Shown: one piece after another, positions 26,454 to 35,677 of the stretch
Position numbering within the stretch: position 1 is the stretch's first letter
Layout of the letters: each line of letters begins with the position of its first letter
Origin: Cupriavidus necator N-1
GTDB taxonomy: Bacteria > Pseudomonadota > Gammaproteobacteria > Burkholderiales > Burkholderiaceae
Reading direction: 5' to 3'
Assembly (NCBI RefSeq): GCF_000219215.1
Contig: NC_015727.1
Location: forward strand, 1 to 64,000
DNA: 64,000 nucleotides
Position numbers and translations under genes: made by a program
The notes under the pieces: generated by a model
Told to the model about the DNA's origin: nothing
Database searches by the model: none
What the model saw: only the letters and a program-made list of their open reading frames with translations

Positions 26454-26870
26454 ATGGCACCGCAATTCGATCAGGTCAAAGTCGGCGACAAACTGCCACC
26501 GCTGACCCTGCCGCCCATTTCACGCAAGACGCTGGCGCTATATGCCGGCGCGTCGGGGGACCACATGGCCGTGCACATTGACCAGGACGTCGCCCGCGCG
26601 GCGCGCTATCCGGATGTGTTCGCGCACGGGATGCTGACTGTCGCTTACCTGGGTCGCTTGCTGACCAACTGGGTCGCGCAGGAGCGTATTCGGGAGATGT
26701 CGGTGCGCTTTGTGGCGATCACGCACTTGTACAACGCCCCAATGTGTACCGCCGAAGTCATCGAGAAACTGGAGCATGCCGGCGAGAAGCGCGTCCGGGT
26801 GGCTGTGAAAGCCGAGAACCAATATGGCGAAGTGAAGATCGTGGGCGAGGCCGTCCTGGCGATCGCGTAA
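26454..26870 (+). CDS. MaoC-like enoyl-CoA hydratase
   Basis: A 138-residue hotdog protein with the hydratase motif GASGDHMAVHIDQDVARAA and FAHGML. The Asp and His of SGDHMAVH correspond to the catalytic residues of (R)-specific enoyl-CoA hydratases. The start at 26454 has GGGAGCG upstream. Paired with the preceding non-catalytic-type MaoC gene; both halves together correspond to one double-hotdog hydratase. Expected to hydrate the enoyl-CoA produced by the divergent acyl-CoA dehydrogenase. Confidence 0.87.
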   Translation: MAPQFDQVKVGDKLPPLTLPPISRKTLALYAGASGDHMAVHIDQDVARAARYPDVFAHGMLTVAYLGRLLTNWVAQERIREMSVRFVAITHLYNAPMCTAEVIEKLEHAGEKRVRVAVKAENQYGEVKIVGEAVLAIA

Positions 26871-26896
26871 TGAGGCCGAAAGGAAGGGGAGAGGAC

Positions 26897-27727
26897 ATGA
26901 GGAATCTGGAAAGCAAGGTGGCACTGGTGACAGGCGCAGGCCGTGGAATCGGCCGCGCTGTGGCGGAAAAGCTGGCGGCGGAAGGGGCGCGCGTGGTGGT
27001 GAACGATCTGGATCGTGATCCTGCCATGGAAGTGGTCGAGGCGATCCGGGCGGCGGGAGGAGAAGCGGTCGCTTGCCACGGCAGCGTATCGGTGCCCGAT
27101 TTTGCCGATCGATTTGTCCGGACGGCAGTCGATCACTACAAGAGTGTCGATATCATCGTCAACAACGCCGGATACACGTGGGACAACGTCATCCAGAAGA
27201 TGAGCGACGAACAATGGTACGCCATCCTCGACACCCACCTGACGGCGCCCTTCCGCATCTTGCGTGCGGCGCAGCCGGTGATTCGCAATCTGGTCAGGTC
27301 CGAGGCCGAGCAGGGCAGGGAAGTGTTCCGCAAGATCGTGAACATCTCGTCGGTGTCGGGGACGCAGGGCAATGCAGGGCAGGCCAACTACTCTGCGGCC
27401 AAGGCGGGCATCCTGGGTCTGACCAAGTCGCTGGCCAAGGAATGGGGCCGCATGAAGGTCAATGTCAACGCCGTGGCCTTTGCCTATATCGCCACGCGCA
27501 TGACGTCGGTGGCGGCGGACACGAATACGACCCTGCGCATCGATGGACGCGATATCAAGGTCGGCGTCGGCAATGAGATTCTGAACAACGCCGCCGCGCT
27601 GATTCCGCTCGGCCGCCCGGGCACGCCGGAAGATGCGGCGGGGGCGGTGTACATGTTCTGCATCCCCGAGTCGAACTACGTCAGCGGCCAAGTCATGATT
27701 TGCGGCGGTGGCCGCGGAGGCTTCTGA
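26897..27727 (+). CDS. Short-chain dehydrogenase, hydroxyacyl-CoA type
   Basis: SDR of 276 residues: VALVTGAGRGIGRAV cofactor motif, IIVNNAGYTWDN, ISSVSGTQGNAGQANYSAAKAG (Ser, Tyr and Lys), ending VMICGGGRGGF. The start at 26897 has GGGGAGAGG. The unit MaoC, MaoC, SDR is the split equivalent of peroxisomal multifunctional enzyme type 2, so it likely oxidises the (3R)-hydroxyacyl-CoA. A racemase homologue follows, supporting branched-chain acyl-CoA beta-oxidation. Confidence 0.88.
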   Translation: MRNLESKVALVTGAGRGIGRAVAEKLAAEGARVVVNDLDRDPAMEVVEAIRAAGGEAVACHGSVSVPDFADRFVRTAVDHYKSVDIIVNNAGYTWDNVIQKMSDEQWYAILDTHLTAPFRILRAAQPVIRNLVRSEAEQGREVFRKIVNISSVSGTQGNAGQANYSAAKAGILGLTKSLAKEWGRMKVNVNAVAFAYIATRMTSVAADTNTTLRIDGRDIKVGVGNEILNNAAALIPLGRPGTPEDAAGAVYMFCIPESNYVSGQVMICGGGRGGF

Positions 27728-27769
27728 GATGCAGGCAGTCATCGCAATCACTGGAAGGAAGGAGCCAAC

Positions 27770-28891
27770 ATGAGCAAGCTGTCGGGAACCAAGGTCGTGG
27801 AGATCGCTGGCATCGGCCCAGGACCGTTCTGTGCTATGACGTTGGCCGATCTCGGGGCGGACGTCATCGTTGTGGAACGTGCGGGTACCCTGCCTGAGGG
27901 GTCTCTGAACGCGGATGTCGCACTCACGAATCGCGGCAAGCGCTCCGTCTCGGTCGACCTGAAGTCGGCGGAGGGGCGCGATACGGTGCTGCGTCTGATC
28001 GAAGGGGCCGACGCGCTGATCGAGGGCATGCGCCCCGGCGTGATGGAGCGTCTCGGACTGGGGCCGGATGTGTGCCTCGCGCGCAATCCCAGGCTGGTCT
28101 ATGGCCGGTTGACGGGCTGGGGGCAAACCGGCCCGCTCGCACAGGCGGCGGGCCATGATGCGAACTACATTTCACTCTCAGGCGCGTTGCACTACGCCAG
28201 CCCGGCCGGCCAGCCGCCGGTGGCGCCGTTCTCGCTGGTCGGCGACGTCGCGGGCGGCTCGCTGTATCTCGTCATTGGACTGCTGAGCGGCCTTCTCGAG
28301 GCCCGCGCCACTGGCAAGGGCTGCGTCGTCGATGCGGCGATCACCGATGGCTCTGCGCACATGCTCGCACTTGTGCTGAACGGCAAGAAGGCGGGACGGA
28401 TCAGCGACGCGCGCGGCGAGAGCCTGCACGATGCGTCGCACTTCTACAACACCTATCGTTGTGCTGACGGTGGCTTCGTCACCGTCGCGCCAGTCGAACC
28501 GCAGTTTTACAGGCTGATGCTGCAAATGCTGGGGCTGGCCGACGAGCCGTTGTTCGCTACGCAGTGGGACCGCACGCAATGGCCCGCACAGCGCGAGCGG
28601 CTTCAGAAGGTATTCGCGAGCCGCAGCCGAGCTGCATGGCAAGCCCTGTTCGAGGGATCGGACGCCTGTATCGCGCCGGTACTGAGCCCGGAAGAGGCCG
28701 CTCGCCATTCGCACAACGTGGCGCGCGGCAATTACTTCGAGCGCGATGGCTATCTGCAGGCGATGCCCGCCCCGCGCTTCGATGGCGAGCCTGCCACGCC
28801 CGGGGCCATCCCGCACCGTGGCCAGCATACGCAGGCAGTGCTTGCGGCGCTTAAAGAGGCCAGAGCAGGATCGCCCTGGCCGAGAGGGTAG
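27770..28891 (+). CDS. Alpha-methylacyl-CoA racemase homologue (family III CoA-transferase fold)
   Basis: A 373-residue CaiB/BaiF-fold protein. GIGPGPFCAMTLADLGADVI and LTGWGQTGPLAQAAGHDANY match the alpha-methylacyl-CoA racemase branch; H129 and D130 in GHDANY correspond to the His/Asp acid-base pair of the mycobacterial racemase MCR. Racemases invert the 2-methyl centre so that branched acyl-CoAs can enter beta-oxidation. GGAAGGAG lies upstream. With the MaoC pair and SDR it points to breakdown of a methyl-branched or isoprenoid/sterol side chain. A CoA-transferase role is less likely. Confidence 0.83.
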   Translation: MSKLSGTKVVEIAGIGPGPFCAMTLADLGADVIVVERAGTLPEGSLNADVALTNRGKRSVSVDLKSAEGRDTVLRLIEGADALIEGMRPGVMERLGLGPDVCLARNPRLVYGRLTGWGQTGPLAQAAGHDANYISLSGALHYASPAGQPPVAPFSLVGDVAGGSLYLVIGLLSGLLEARATGKGCVVDAAITDGSAHMLALVLNGKKAGRISDARGESLHDASHFYNTYRCADGGFVTVAPVEPQFYRLMLQMLGLADEPLFATQWDRTQWPAQRERLQKVFASRSRAAWQALFEGSDACIAPVLSPEEAARHSHNVARGNYFERDGYLQAMPAPRFDGEPATPGAIPHRGQHTQAVLAALKEARAGSPWPRG

Positions 28892-28953
28892 AGATCGGGC
28901 AGGCATGCCGGCCCGCGTGCTGCGCCGACGTCCTGTTGCCGCGGAGGCGACGG

Positions 28954-31647
28954 CTAACGCTCTCCGCGCTGCTGGCGGGCGAGGACGATCGCCTCATAGC
29001 GGCTGGACACTCCCAGCTTGGCGAAGATGTTCTTGATGTTCCACTTCACCGTGCCGGGCGACAGGTTCAGCGTTGCGGCGATGCGTTTGTTCGACATCGC
29101 CTGTTCGAGCAGTACAAGAATCTCGGACTCGCGCCTGGTAAGTCCAAGGCTTTCCGGGATACCTGACTCCTGCGGCGCTGGCATGCCGGCCGTTGCCACG
29201 GCTGGAGCGGGGGTCGCCTGATAAGGCCGGAACGAGGCGGCGACGCATTGCCTGTAAGCATCCGTCGGCCCATCGCCGGTGAGTCCGAGTAAGGGAAACA
29301 GGGCACCAAGCCGTGCCCCCTCATCCGTAAAGGTGCGAACCAGTCCCATCCGATAACCAGCGGCCAACGCAGAAGTCAGGGATGCGGCGGCGGCGTCCTG
29401 ACGGCCGAGCATGTCGAAGGCGATGGCGCTCAGCATGTCCGCCGTGACCAGGGGACGGCCGCGTCCCTGCTGTACGCCGTAGTCCTGCAGTTGCGCCACG
29501 TATCGCAGAGCTTGCTCGGGCCGACGCTCCAATAGCGCAACGCGCGCGTTGGCCTGCGCGGCCAGCGCCAGGATGCCCGCTCGGATGCCCGTAGCATCCC
29601 GGTGTTGGGCGGCGAGCGCGTCCAGAGCCATCAGCAGGCGCGTCGCCGCGTGCATGTCGCCCATCTGGGCCGCGATCCGCAATCGCTCCGCGAGCACGCA
29701 GGCGGTGGCCCAGTCCAGTCCGCGCGTGCGGAAGGCGGCTTCCTGCTCCGCGAGGAAGGACAGCGCGGCCGGAGGTGACTCCAGGTATTGGAGCCGCGCC
29801 TGGCATAAGACGCCATTCACGAGCACGTACGGTGTCGAGTGCTGCACGACGTCAAGGCGATTGGCGAGAACTTCGCGCGCCTCGGCGGGACGGTCGGCTT
29901 CGTACAGCGCGGCGGCCAGCACGACGCCGGCCCCCGCGGCACTCCCCGAGCGTCGCCCGTAGAGCTTTTCGGCCCAGCCCAGGGCGCTCGCGCTGATGCG
30001 CTGCGCGCGGAGCACGTCGCCCTCGAGCAATGCGGCTGCCGCGGCTGTCGTCGCCGGCAGTACGCCCATTTCCGGGTTGCCGCGGTGCAGGTTGGAAAAG
30101 GCGTGGAAGGTGCTATGCGCCTCGGCGTGGCGCCCCATCTGTGACAGCGCAATGATCAACAGGGCGGCACGGACTTGCTGAAGAAAGGGAATTTCCGGCT
30201 GCGGTGTCCGTTCGAGCAGTTCGAGCGACGTCTCTGCGTCTTCCCGCAGCACGGCGAGCAGGGCATTGAGCAGCGTGATCTGGTGGGTGATCGATTCACT
30301 TCCACTTTCCGGGGATTGCTGCAACGCCTGTATCCACTGACCCGCTTTCTCCAGCCGGTTCGTCAGCGCATACGTCCAGCAGCCGAGCAGCAGCAGCCGG
30401 GGATGATGGCGGACGAGATCCAGTTGCAGACTCTCCACCCAGCGCAGAGCGTTGCCAAGATCGCCAAGGTCCGCCATCGGTGGGGCGGCGCGGTCGACGA
30501 GTTCGATCGCCTGTGCAGGATCGGCACAGCGCGAGGCATGCCGCAGGGCCTCGGCGAGCATCATGTGGTCCGCGTACCAGCGGCTGGCGCGCAGGTGCAG
30601 CCGCGCGGCCCGGCCCGGCGATCTGGCGATCCGCTCGCCGAGGTAGTCGGCGAATACCGGATGCAGCCGGTACCACTGGCATCCGTCGTCAAAGTCGACC
30701 GGCAGGATGAACAGGTTTTGCTGCTCCATCGTGCCGATCAGGCGGGCAGCGTCGTCTGTCTCCGCGACATAACCCGCCACGTCCGTATTGAAGCGCCGCA
30801 GGATGGAAATCTTCTCCATGAAGTCGACCAGGGCTGCCGGCAGATGACCAATGACGTCCTCGGTGAGATAGGCATGCAGGTTGCCCGTCTTCACCACCAG
30901 AGACCGCAGGCGCGTGAGCGATCCTGGATTCGCCTTCAGCGCCACGGAGACGAGCTGCATGCCGATGGGCCAGCCGTCGGTCAGTTCCTGGATCATCTGG
31001 ACAGTGTTCACATCAAGCGAACCCTCCACATGGTCACGCAGGAATGCCGTGGTTTCACCAAAATCGAAGGGGAGGTCGGCGCATTCGATCTCGCCCAGCA
31101 AGCCTGCCGCGCGCAGTCGGCCCAAGGGCATGGCGGGACTGGCCCGCGTCGCCAGCACAAGATGAAGGTTCTCAGGGCGGCAATCAACAAGCGTCTGGAC
31201 CAGGCGGAACGTCTGTGGGTCGTCGGCGTGGTGGAAGTCGTCGATCATCAGGTAGAGCTCGCCCGGCACACGCGACAAGGCCTGGATCAGTGCTGCCGCG
31301 ACCGTCTGGACCGATCCGCTGGCGTTGGGGTCCAGCAGCAGTACGTTGTCCTCGAGCGCTACGCCCTCGTGGTTCAGCGAGGCGGTGAGATGGGTCCAGA
31401 AGGCGGCGAACCGGCGCTCCTCCTGCGCCAGCGACAGCCAGACGACGCGCGACCCGCCTTTCATCAGCGTCTTTCGCCATTGCGCGAGCAGCGTGGTTTT
31501 GCCGAAGCCGGCGGGTCCCGTCACCAGGACCAGACTGCAATGCCGGAGTTGATGCAGCCGCTGTAGCAGGCCCTGGCGCGGGATGGACCGCGTACTGAGC
31601 CGGGGCGGCGCGAACTTTGTCGGGATGAGGATGCGGGATTGTGGCAT
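28954..31647 (-). CDS. MalT-type LuxR regulator (STAND ATPase)
   Basis: An 897-residue signal-transduction ATPase: Walker A GPAGFGKTT (44-52), Walker B-type LYLMIDDFHHAD, a winged-helix stretch around FNTDVAGYVAETDDAARL, a long TPR-like helical middle, and a C-terminal LuxR HTH (LTRRESEILVLLEQAMSNKR, then LSPGTVKWNIKNIFAKLGV). In this family inducer and ATP drive oligomerisation and activation at repeated boxes. It is convergent with the racemase operon and may act at the inverted repeat 25849-25887; that link is inference. No repressor partner is nearby. Confidence 0.9.
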   Translation of the reverse strand: MPQSRILIPTKFAPPRLSTRSIPRQGLLQRLHQLRHCSLVLVTGPAGFGKTTLLAQWRKTLMKGGSRVVWLSLAQEERRFAAFWTHLTASLNHEGVALEDNVLLLDPNASGSVQTVAAALIQALSRVPGELYLMIDDFHHADDPQTFRLVQTLVDCRPENLHLVLATRASPAMPLGRLRAAGLLGEIECADLPFDFGETTAFLRDHVEGSLDVNTVQMIQELTDGWPIGMQLVSVALKANPGSLTRLRSLVVKTGNLHAYLTEDVIGHLPAALVDFMEKISILRRFNTDVAGYVAETDDAARLIGTMEQQNLFILPVDFDDGCQWYRLHPVFADYLGERIARSPGRAARLHLRASRWYADHMMLAEALRHASRCADPAQAIELVDRAAPPMADLGDLGNALRWVESLQLDLVRHHPRLLLLGCWTYALTNRLEKAGQWIQALQQSPESGSESITHQITLLNALLAVLREDAETSLELLERTPQPEIPFLQQVRAALLIIALSQMGRHAEAHSTFHAFSNLHRGNPEMGVLPATTAAAAALLEGDVLRAQRISASALGWAEKLYGRRSGSAAGAGVVLAAALYEADRPAEAREVLANRLDVVQHSTPYVLVNGVLCQARLQYLESPPAALSFLAEQEAAFRTRGLDWATACVLAERLRIAAQMGDMHAATRLLMALDALAAQHRDATGIRAGILALAAQANARVALLERRPEQALRYVAQLQDYGVQQGRGRPLVTADMLSAIAFDMLGRQDAAAASLTSALAAGYRMGLVRTFTDEGARLGALFPLLGLTGDGPTDAYRQCVAASFRPYQATPAPAVATAGMPAPQESGIPESLGLTRRESEILVLLEQAMSNKRIAATLNLSPGTVKWNIKNIFAKLGVSSRYEAIVLARQQRGER

Positions 31648-31949
31648 GCAATATGAATGAGTGTCCGGGGGACGACTTTCCGGGGGCGCAGCCTGGCAGT
31701 TGATTCGTCCTCCGCGCTATAGAGAGAAATACCAGATCGGCTGCAAGCGCGATAGTGCGACATTCCTCCGCGGCGCCTGCTGCCAGATCGGGGACGGAAA
31801 TCTCCATGCGCCAGGAGAAACTACCAACTGCACGAGTTCGCCCCGCTTTGATCGGATAAAGGCATGGCACTCCCTTCAAGCCTTGACGTGACCCTTCCCG
31901 CGGCCATGATGGCCGAACAATGACACTGCGAGGAGCAGACGGCCTGCTG

Positions 31950-32145
31950 CCGCCTGCGGAACCGGCGGCCCAGCGCTACGTGGCAGCCATGGGTGACGCC
32001 GTCACGAAGCTGATGCGCGAGGCTATGGACAAGGGGGAGTACCGTTGGGCGCGCCGTTGGGCATCCAGCTTGTCTTCTCCGATTTGCACCCGGGTGCGCG
32101 AGGAGTTTAGGCGGAGGCGCTGGAGCAGCTCGCAACTGCCGAACC
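31950..32145 (+). pseudogene. Alkyl/aryl sulfatase (SdsA-like) fragment
   Basis: The plus-strand reading AAQRYVAAMGDAVTKLMREA, then DKGEYRWA, matches the dimerisation region that follows the metallo-beta-lactamase domain in alkylsulfatases. It then shifts frame to LVFSDLHPG and, after a further stop, AEALEQLA. Only about 65 codons remain, without catalytic His motifs. A relic. Confidence 0.55.
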
Positions 32146-32380
32146 GCTAACAACCCTCCAGGGACGCAGAGTCCCCCTGAATCTGCTGTGCTCGGAAATC
32201 TTTCGGACGCGGAGCCGCCGCATGGCGCCGCCCCGCTTATTTCGCTTCTCAAACCGCAAAGATTCAACACGGGGGTTGTCGCTCTACCAACGGTATGCGC
32301 TCCACTGTTGAGTGCTCCTAACGGCAGGCTTCATTGGCCCCAGGGCACGTGTACAACGTCATCTCAAACTGACTGACCAA

Positions 32381-33008
32381 GTGAAACGATTCCTTCTTGG
32401 CGCAACTGCATTGTTTTCAGCGTTGCTCTGCACGTCTGCTTTTGCGCAAAGCAGTGATTCGCGCGCAACTGCAGTTGGTTCACCGTCGCGCCGTTGAGGC
32501 AGTGATTTGGGGCATGCCCGCTGTCAATTTCGATTTCCTTTACGAAGGCATGGTGGCGTCAAAAGGTGAATGGAATCAGGTCGTTTGCTGGTCTCCGCTA
32601 CCTGACTGGAAGAACCAGGCCCTGACACCAAAATCCTGGGACCGTGTATTTCCACCCGTTCTTCAATACAATGGACGTTGGACCAATCGTGCTGGAAATT
32701 CCGCCGGCCACCGGAGGATCGATTACGGGAAGCGTCGACGATGCCTGGCAACCCGCCATCGTAGACGTTGGCCCGACTGACATGGACAAGGGCAAGGGCG
32801 GCAAATACACACCGACAGCTACCCGGTAGACAGTCGCGGCCTAGCCATACACCTATGGCTTGGTCAGGGTGAAGCGACGCGGCAAGGCGCAGTACTTCCT
32901 CATGTCGATCAGGACCGGAGCGGCAAGGATCTCGACGGCTCACTCACCTATCGGCTGACGGTGCCGCCGAACGTCCCGGTCGGCCAGTACTGTCGGCGCG
33001 CTCTATGA
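32381..33008 (+). pseudogene. DUF1254/DUF1214 protein, multiply frameshifted
   Basis: A GTG start and signal peptide (VKRFLLGATALFSALLCTSA) are followed, in successive frames, by RRAVEAVIWGMPAVNFDFLY and SPLPDWKNQALTP, then HPFFNTMDVGPIVLEIPPAT and DKGKGGKY, and finally LDGSLTYRLTVPPNVPVGQY. These are the ordered conserved blocks of DUF1254 and DUF1214 envelope proteins. At least three frame changes and a large loss between the two domains make it non-functional. Intact homologues are usually over 400 residues. Confidence 0.7.
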
Positions 33009-33014
33009 CGGGGT

Positions 33015-33535
33015 CAAGCATGCCCTGATCCGGGACGTCGCATATCGGCCCATCGCCGTGGTTGGGTCGGAGGGGTCGCCGACCGCGATGGCGTCTGCCG
33101 CCGCCGCCGCCACGCCGACGGCCTCGTCATAGCGCGTGCGCGGCACCAGCATGCGCGTAAGTGCAACGCAGGTCTGTCCGGTGTTCCCATGCATTGCATT
33201 ACGCCGGACTTCACCGCCGCGGCCAGGTCAGCGTCGTCGAGGACCAGCAAGGCCGGCTTGCCGCCGAGCTCCTGTGCCACGCGCTTGACCGTGGGCGCCG
33301 CATTGATTGCCACCTGGACACTGGCGCGCGTCGATCCGGTAATGGAGGCCATGTCGACATCCGGATGCAATGACAGCGCCGCACCCACGGACTGCACCGT
33401 CGCCGAAGAGCATATTGAAGACCCCAGCGGGCCGGCCTCATGCATGATTTCGGCGAAGATCCGTGCATTCAGGGGTGAGATCTCGGAAGCCTTGAGCACC
33501 ACCGTGCAGCCATTCGACGCAGGGCTGAACTCTGG
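33015..33535 (-). pseudogene. Aldehyde dehydrogenase, frameshifted fragment
   Basis: The minus strand reads LKASEISPLNARIFAEIMHE, a garbled stretch, HPDVDMASITGSTRASVQV and VKRVAQELGGKPALLVLDDA. It then shifts frame to [21 protein letters not shown], which carries the catalytic Cys of the aldehyde dehydrogenase family. Both ends of the gene are missing. A relic of the NAD(P)-dependent aldehyde dehydrogenase family. Confidence 0.7.
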
Positions 33536-34071
33536 CGTACGGGCGCATCGCCAGCCGGACTCGCAAGAGGGGCAACATCGAGACGACGTAGCTGCCGTGT
33601 AAGGCTGCCAGCTTCAGGACCCTGCGAAGAAGATGGTCCAAGGACACGTTCACCAATCGCTGGCAAGCAACACTCAGGCATTGACGTCCGGTGTTTGAGC
33701 GGAACTGCCGCTCGAACGGCCGCACACCCGCAATGGCGAATGACGCTTTATGGCCGAACTCGGCCGTCGGGTCGCTGGCCTTCCCCGGAACTCAAGGTCC
33801 TCCTCGCCCAACTTCGGTGGAGTTCACAGGCAGGACAGCGATGGACCCGAGGTCTGGAAGCTGGCCGCGCCGGAAGTCCACTCTACGTAATCACCAATTT
33901 GGATGATGCGGCAAGGTCGGCTGGCACCATACACTGCCCGTGTAGGCCTTCAGCCCCTCGGACACTCCCGCGCCGAGGGGTTTTTCTTGTCGGACATCAG
34001 GACTTGCAGCGGCTAGCGCCGCCCCGCACCACCGGGGTAGCCAATGTCGCCGACGCCGGCCGCACGCGGTG
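33536..34071. other. Gene-free stretch
   Basis: No gene supported. It contains one terminator-like hairpin (listed) and unrecognised debris. Confidence 0.45.
33954..33985 (+). terminator. Rho-independent terminator-like hairpin
   Basis: An 8-bp stem (CCCCTCGG / CCGAGGGG) with an 11-nt loop is followed by five T residues. No intact plus-strand gene precedes it, so it may be the leftover end of a deleted gene. Confidence 0.6.
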
Positions 34072-34542
34072 TCAAGCCCCGCTGACGTGCTGGCAATGTT
34101 CGCGAAACCAGCGGTCCAGCCCCTGCTGCGCGCCGGACCAGGTCGGCATCTCGCCGACTGCGCCGGGCGCCAGACCGAGGCTTTCCCACGCCGAGCGCAA
34201 GAGTTGATTGACAGGCTTCCAGAAACGCCCACCGAGAGTCTGCGGCTCCAAGACGACGTCGTGCGCCGCAATCCAAGCGTAAAGAGCCCGCCGGTCTTGC
34301 TCCGAGGGCAGCTCGGTCGACTGCAGCGCCTGTGGCGGGGGTCTGCCGATCGCGGCCGCTTCTAGCCACGCGGCCAAGGCACCACCCATCGGCTGCTCGG
34401 CCAGAATGGCCGACAGCGCAACGCCCCGGCGCAGGTCCGCGAGCAGGTACAGGCAGGCGCGTGGCGGCGTCTGCCCGCGAAAAAGCGTGCAGTGGAGGGC
34501 CCAAGTACGGGCGGAGGGCGAAGGGGACGTCTGCAAGGGCAT
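34072..34542 (-). CDS. Hypothetical protein
   Basis: A 156-residue open frame with normal composition (LYLLADLRRGVALSAILAEQ, WFREHCQHVSGA) and no recognised domain. It lies inside a belt of pseudogenes. A 274-codon frame (34013-34837) overlaps it in another phase but has an arginine/glycine-rich shadow composition. No good ribosome-binding site is seen. It may be a real short gene or the tail of a decayed one. Confidence 0.4.
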   Translation of the reverse strand: MPLQTSPSPSARTWALHCTLFRGQTPPRACLYLLADLRRGVALSAILAEQPMGGALAAWLEAAAIGRPPPQALQSTELPSEQDRRALYAWIAAHDVVLEPQTLGGRFWKPVNQLLRSAWESLGLAPGAVGEMPTWSGAQQGLDRWFREHCQHVSGA

Positions 34543-34985
34543 GGGCGATAACTGGAGAGCCGCTTCCTTTTGCCAGCAAAGCTCGCGCCAGCCGAGATGT
34601 CAAGCGCTGGACACTCGGGAATGTGTCGCTGCCTCCGCATGGGCCGGGTTGCCGAGCCCATGCAGGGGATACCTCGCGCACCCCGGCGCGATGCGGAACC
34701 CCATTCCGCCACTTCTGAAGATCCGGTCTGGCAAAGCTGATCAAGTGCAATGATTCGATGCCCGTAGACTCCAATGCCGCGCAGAGCCGTTTAGCCGAGA
34801 GATTCTTTTCGTAGTGAAATCCTGTTGCTGGAAGCATGTACTGCGGCGCGCGATTGGGGCTTTGGGGGCGAGGGCGGGCCTCCGGTGCGTGCGACCGCTT
34901 TCGTCAATAGCAGACATTGGTACCAGCGCAGCAAAGACAGCTTCGACAATTGATAAGTCTAGCGATCTACAAAAAGCTGGTCGAT
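34543..34985. other. Gene-free stretch
   Basis: Nothing recognised between the hypothetical gene and the MTHFR relic; open frames here have no domain and biased composition. Confidence 0.4.
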
Positions 34986-35500
34986 TCAGGTACCCCGCCG
35001 GGGGAGCGGTTCGGTTCGAAAACTGTACTGCTCTATCCATCTCACCGATTGAGCGACGCCTCCGAATGGAAAGAAATGCAGGCTTACCTTTCCATGTGCC
35101 TCTGTCAGGCCGGTGGCCAGACGATCAACAAAAAGATCCGGCCCCGCCGAGCCGAACAGCTTGCCGATGGAGACGCCGTACTTGGACCATAACGAAGCGC
35201 ATGCGCTGACGCCGCACAAGGCGGCATAGCGTGCCAGCACCGCGATGCTTGCAGGGCCAGGCGCCCACACGCACTGGATGTTCAATGCCACGCTCGCGCA
35301 AGGCTTTCAACCACGCCAACACGCTGTCTGCATCAAATGCAAACTGCGTGACGATCAAGGGCGTCATGCCGCGTCGTTCGATGCTGCGGCACTTGCGTTC
35401 TAGAGCCTCCCACCGATCGGTCATGCTCATGACCGGATGCCCTTCTGGATGGCCACCCACGCCGACCACCTTGATGCCCGAGCGCTCGAAAACGCCTGTT
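34986..35500 (-). pseudogene. Methylenetetrahydrofolate reductase (MetF-type), C-terminal relic
   Basis: The minus strand reads FERSGIKVVGVGGHPEGHPV, then LIVTQFAFDADSVLAWLKAL. Near 35265 it shifts frame to GPASIAVLARYAALCGVSAC, then SKYGVSIGKLFGSAGPDL and VSLHFFPFGGVAQSVRWIEQ. These are conserved barrel segments of MTHFR. The N-terminal third is absent and replaced by a queH fragment in another frame. It sits beside a folate-independent methionine synthase module, which may explain relaxed need for it. Confidence 0.72.
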
Positions 35501-35677
35501 TCAATATTCTTTGAGCGGATGGATGTTGGGGTTGTAGAAGAAAATCGTGTAGTCGATACCCGAAGCGAGCATGGCCTCCATGACTTCACCCGAGCAGGGT
35601 GCGCAACAGGAGTGCAGCAACACCTTGTTGTGGCCACCGGGCAATGGAAGCGGTTCGCGTTCGACGGTGGTGCTCAT
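35501..35677 (-). pseudogene. Epoxyqueuosine reductase QueH, N-terminal fragment
   Basis: A 58-codon frame starts [15 protein letters not shown] and continues [20 protein letters not shown], then [19 protein letters not shown], and stops. The CCAPC cysteine motif and [10 protein letters not shown] are hallmarks of QueH, the iron-sulfur enzyme completing queuosine biosynthesis. Intact QueH is about 200 residues or more, so over two-thirds is lost, and the sequence passes straight into the MTHFR relic. Its ATG overlaps the metR stop (TGATG), so it may still be transcribed and translated after metR. Confidence 0.75.

Noticed and set aside
34013..34837. 274-codon minus-strand frame
   Set aside because: Overlaps the more protein-like 156-codon frame in a different phase and is rich in Arg/Gly/Ala as expected of an antiphase shadow.
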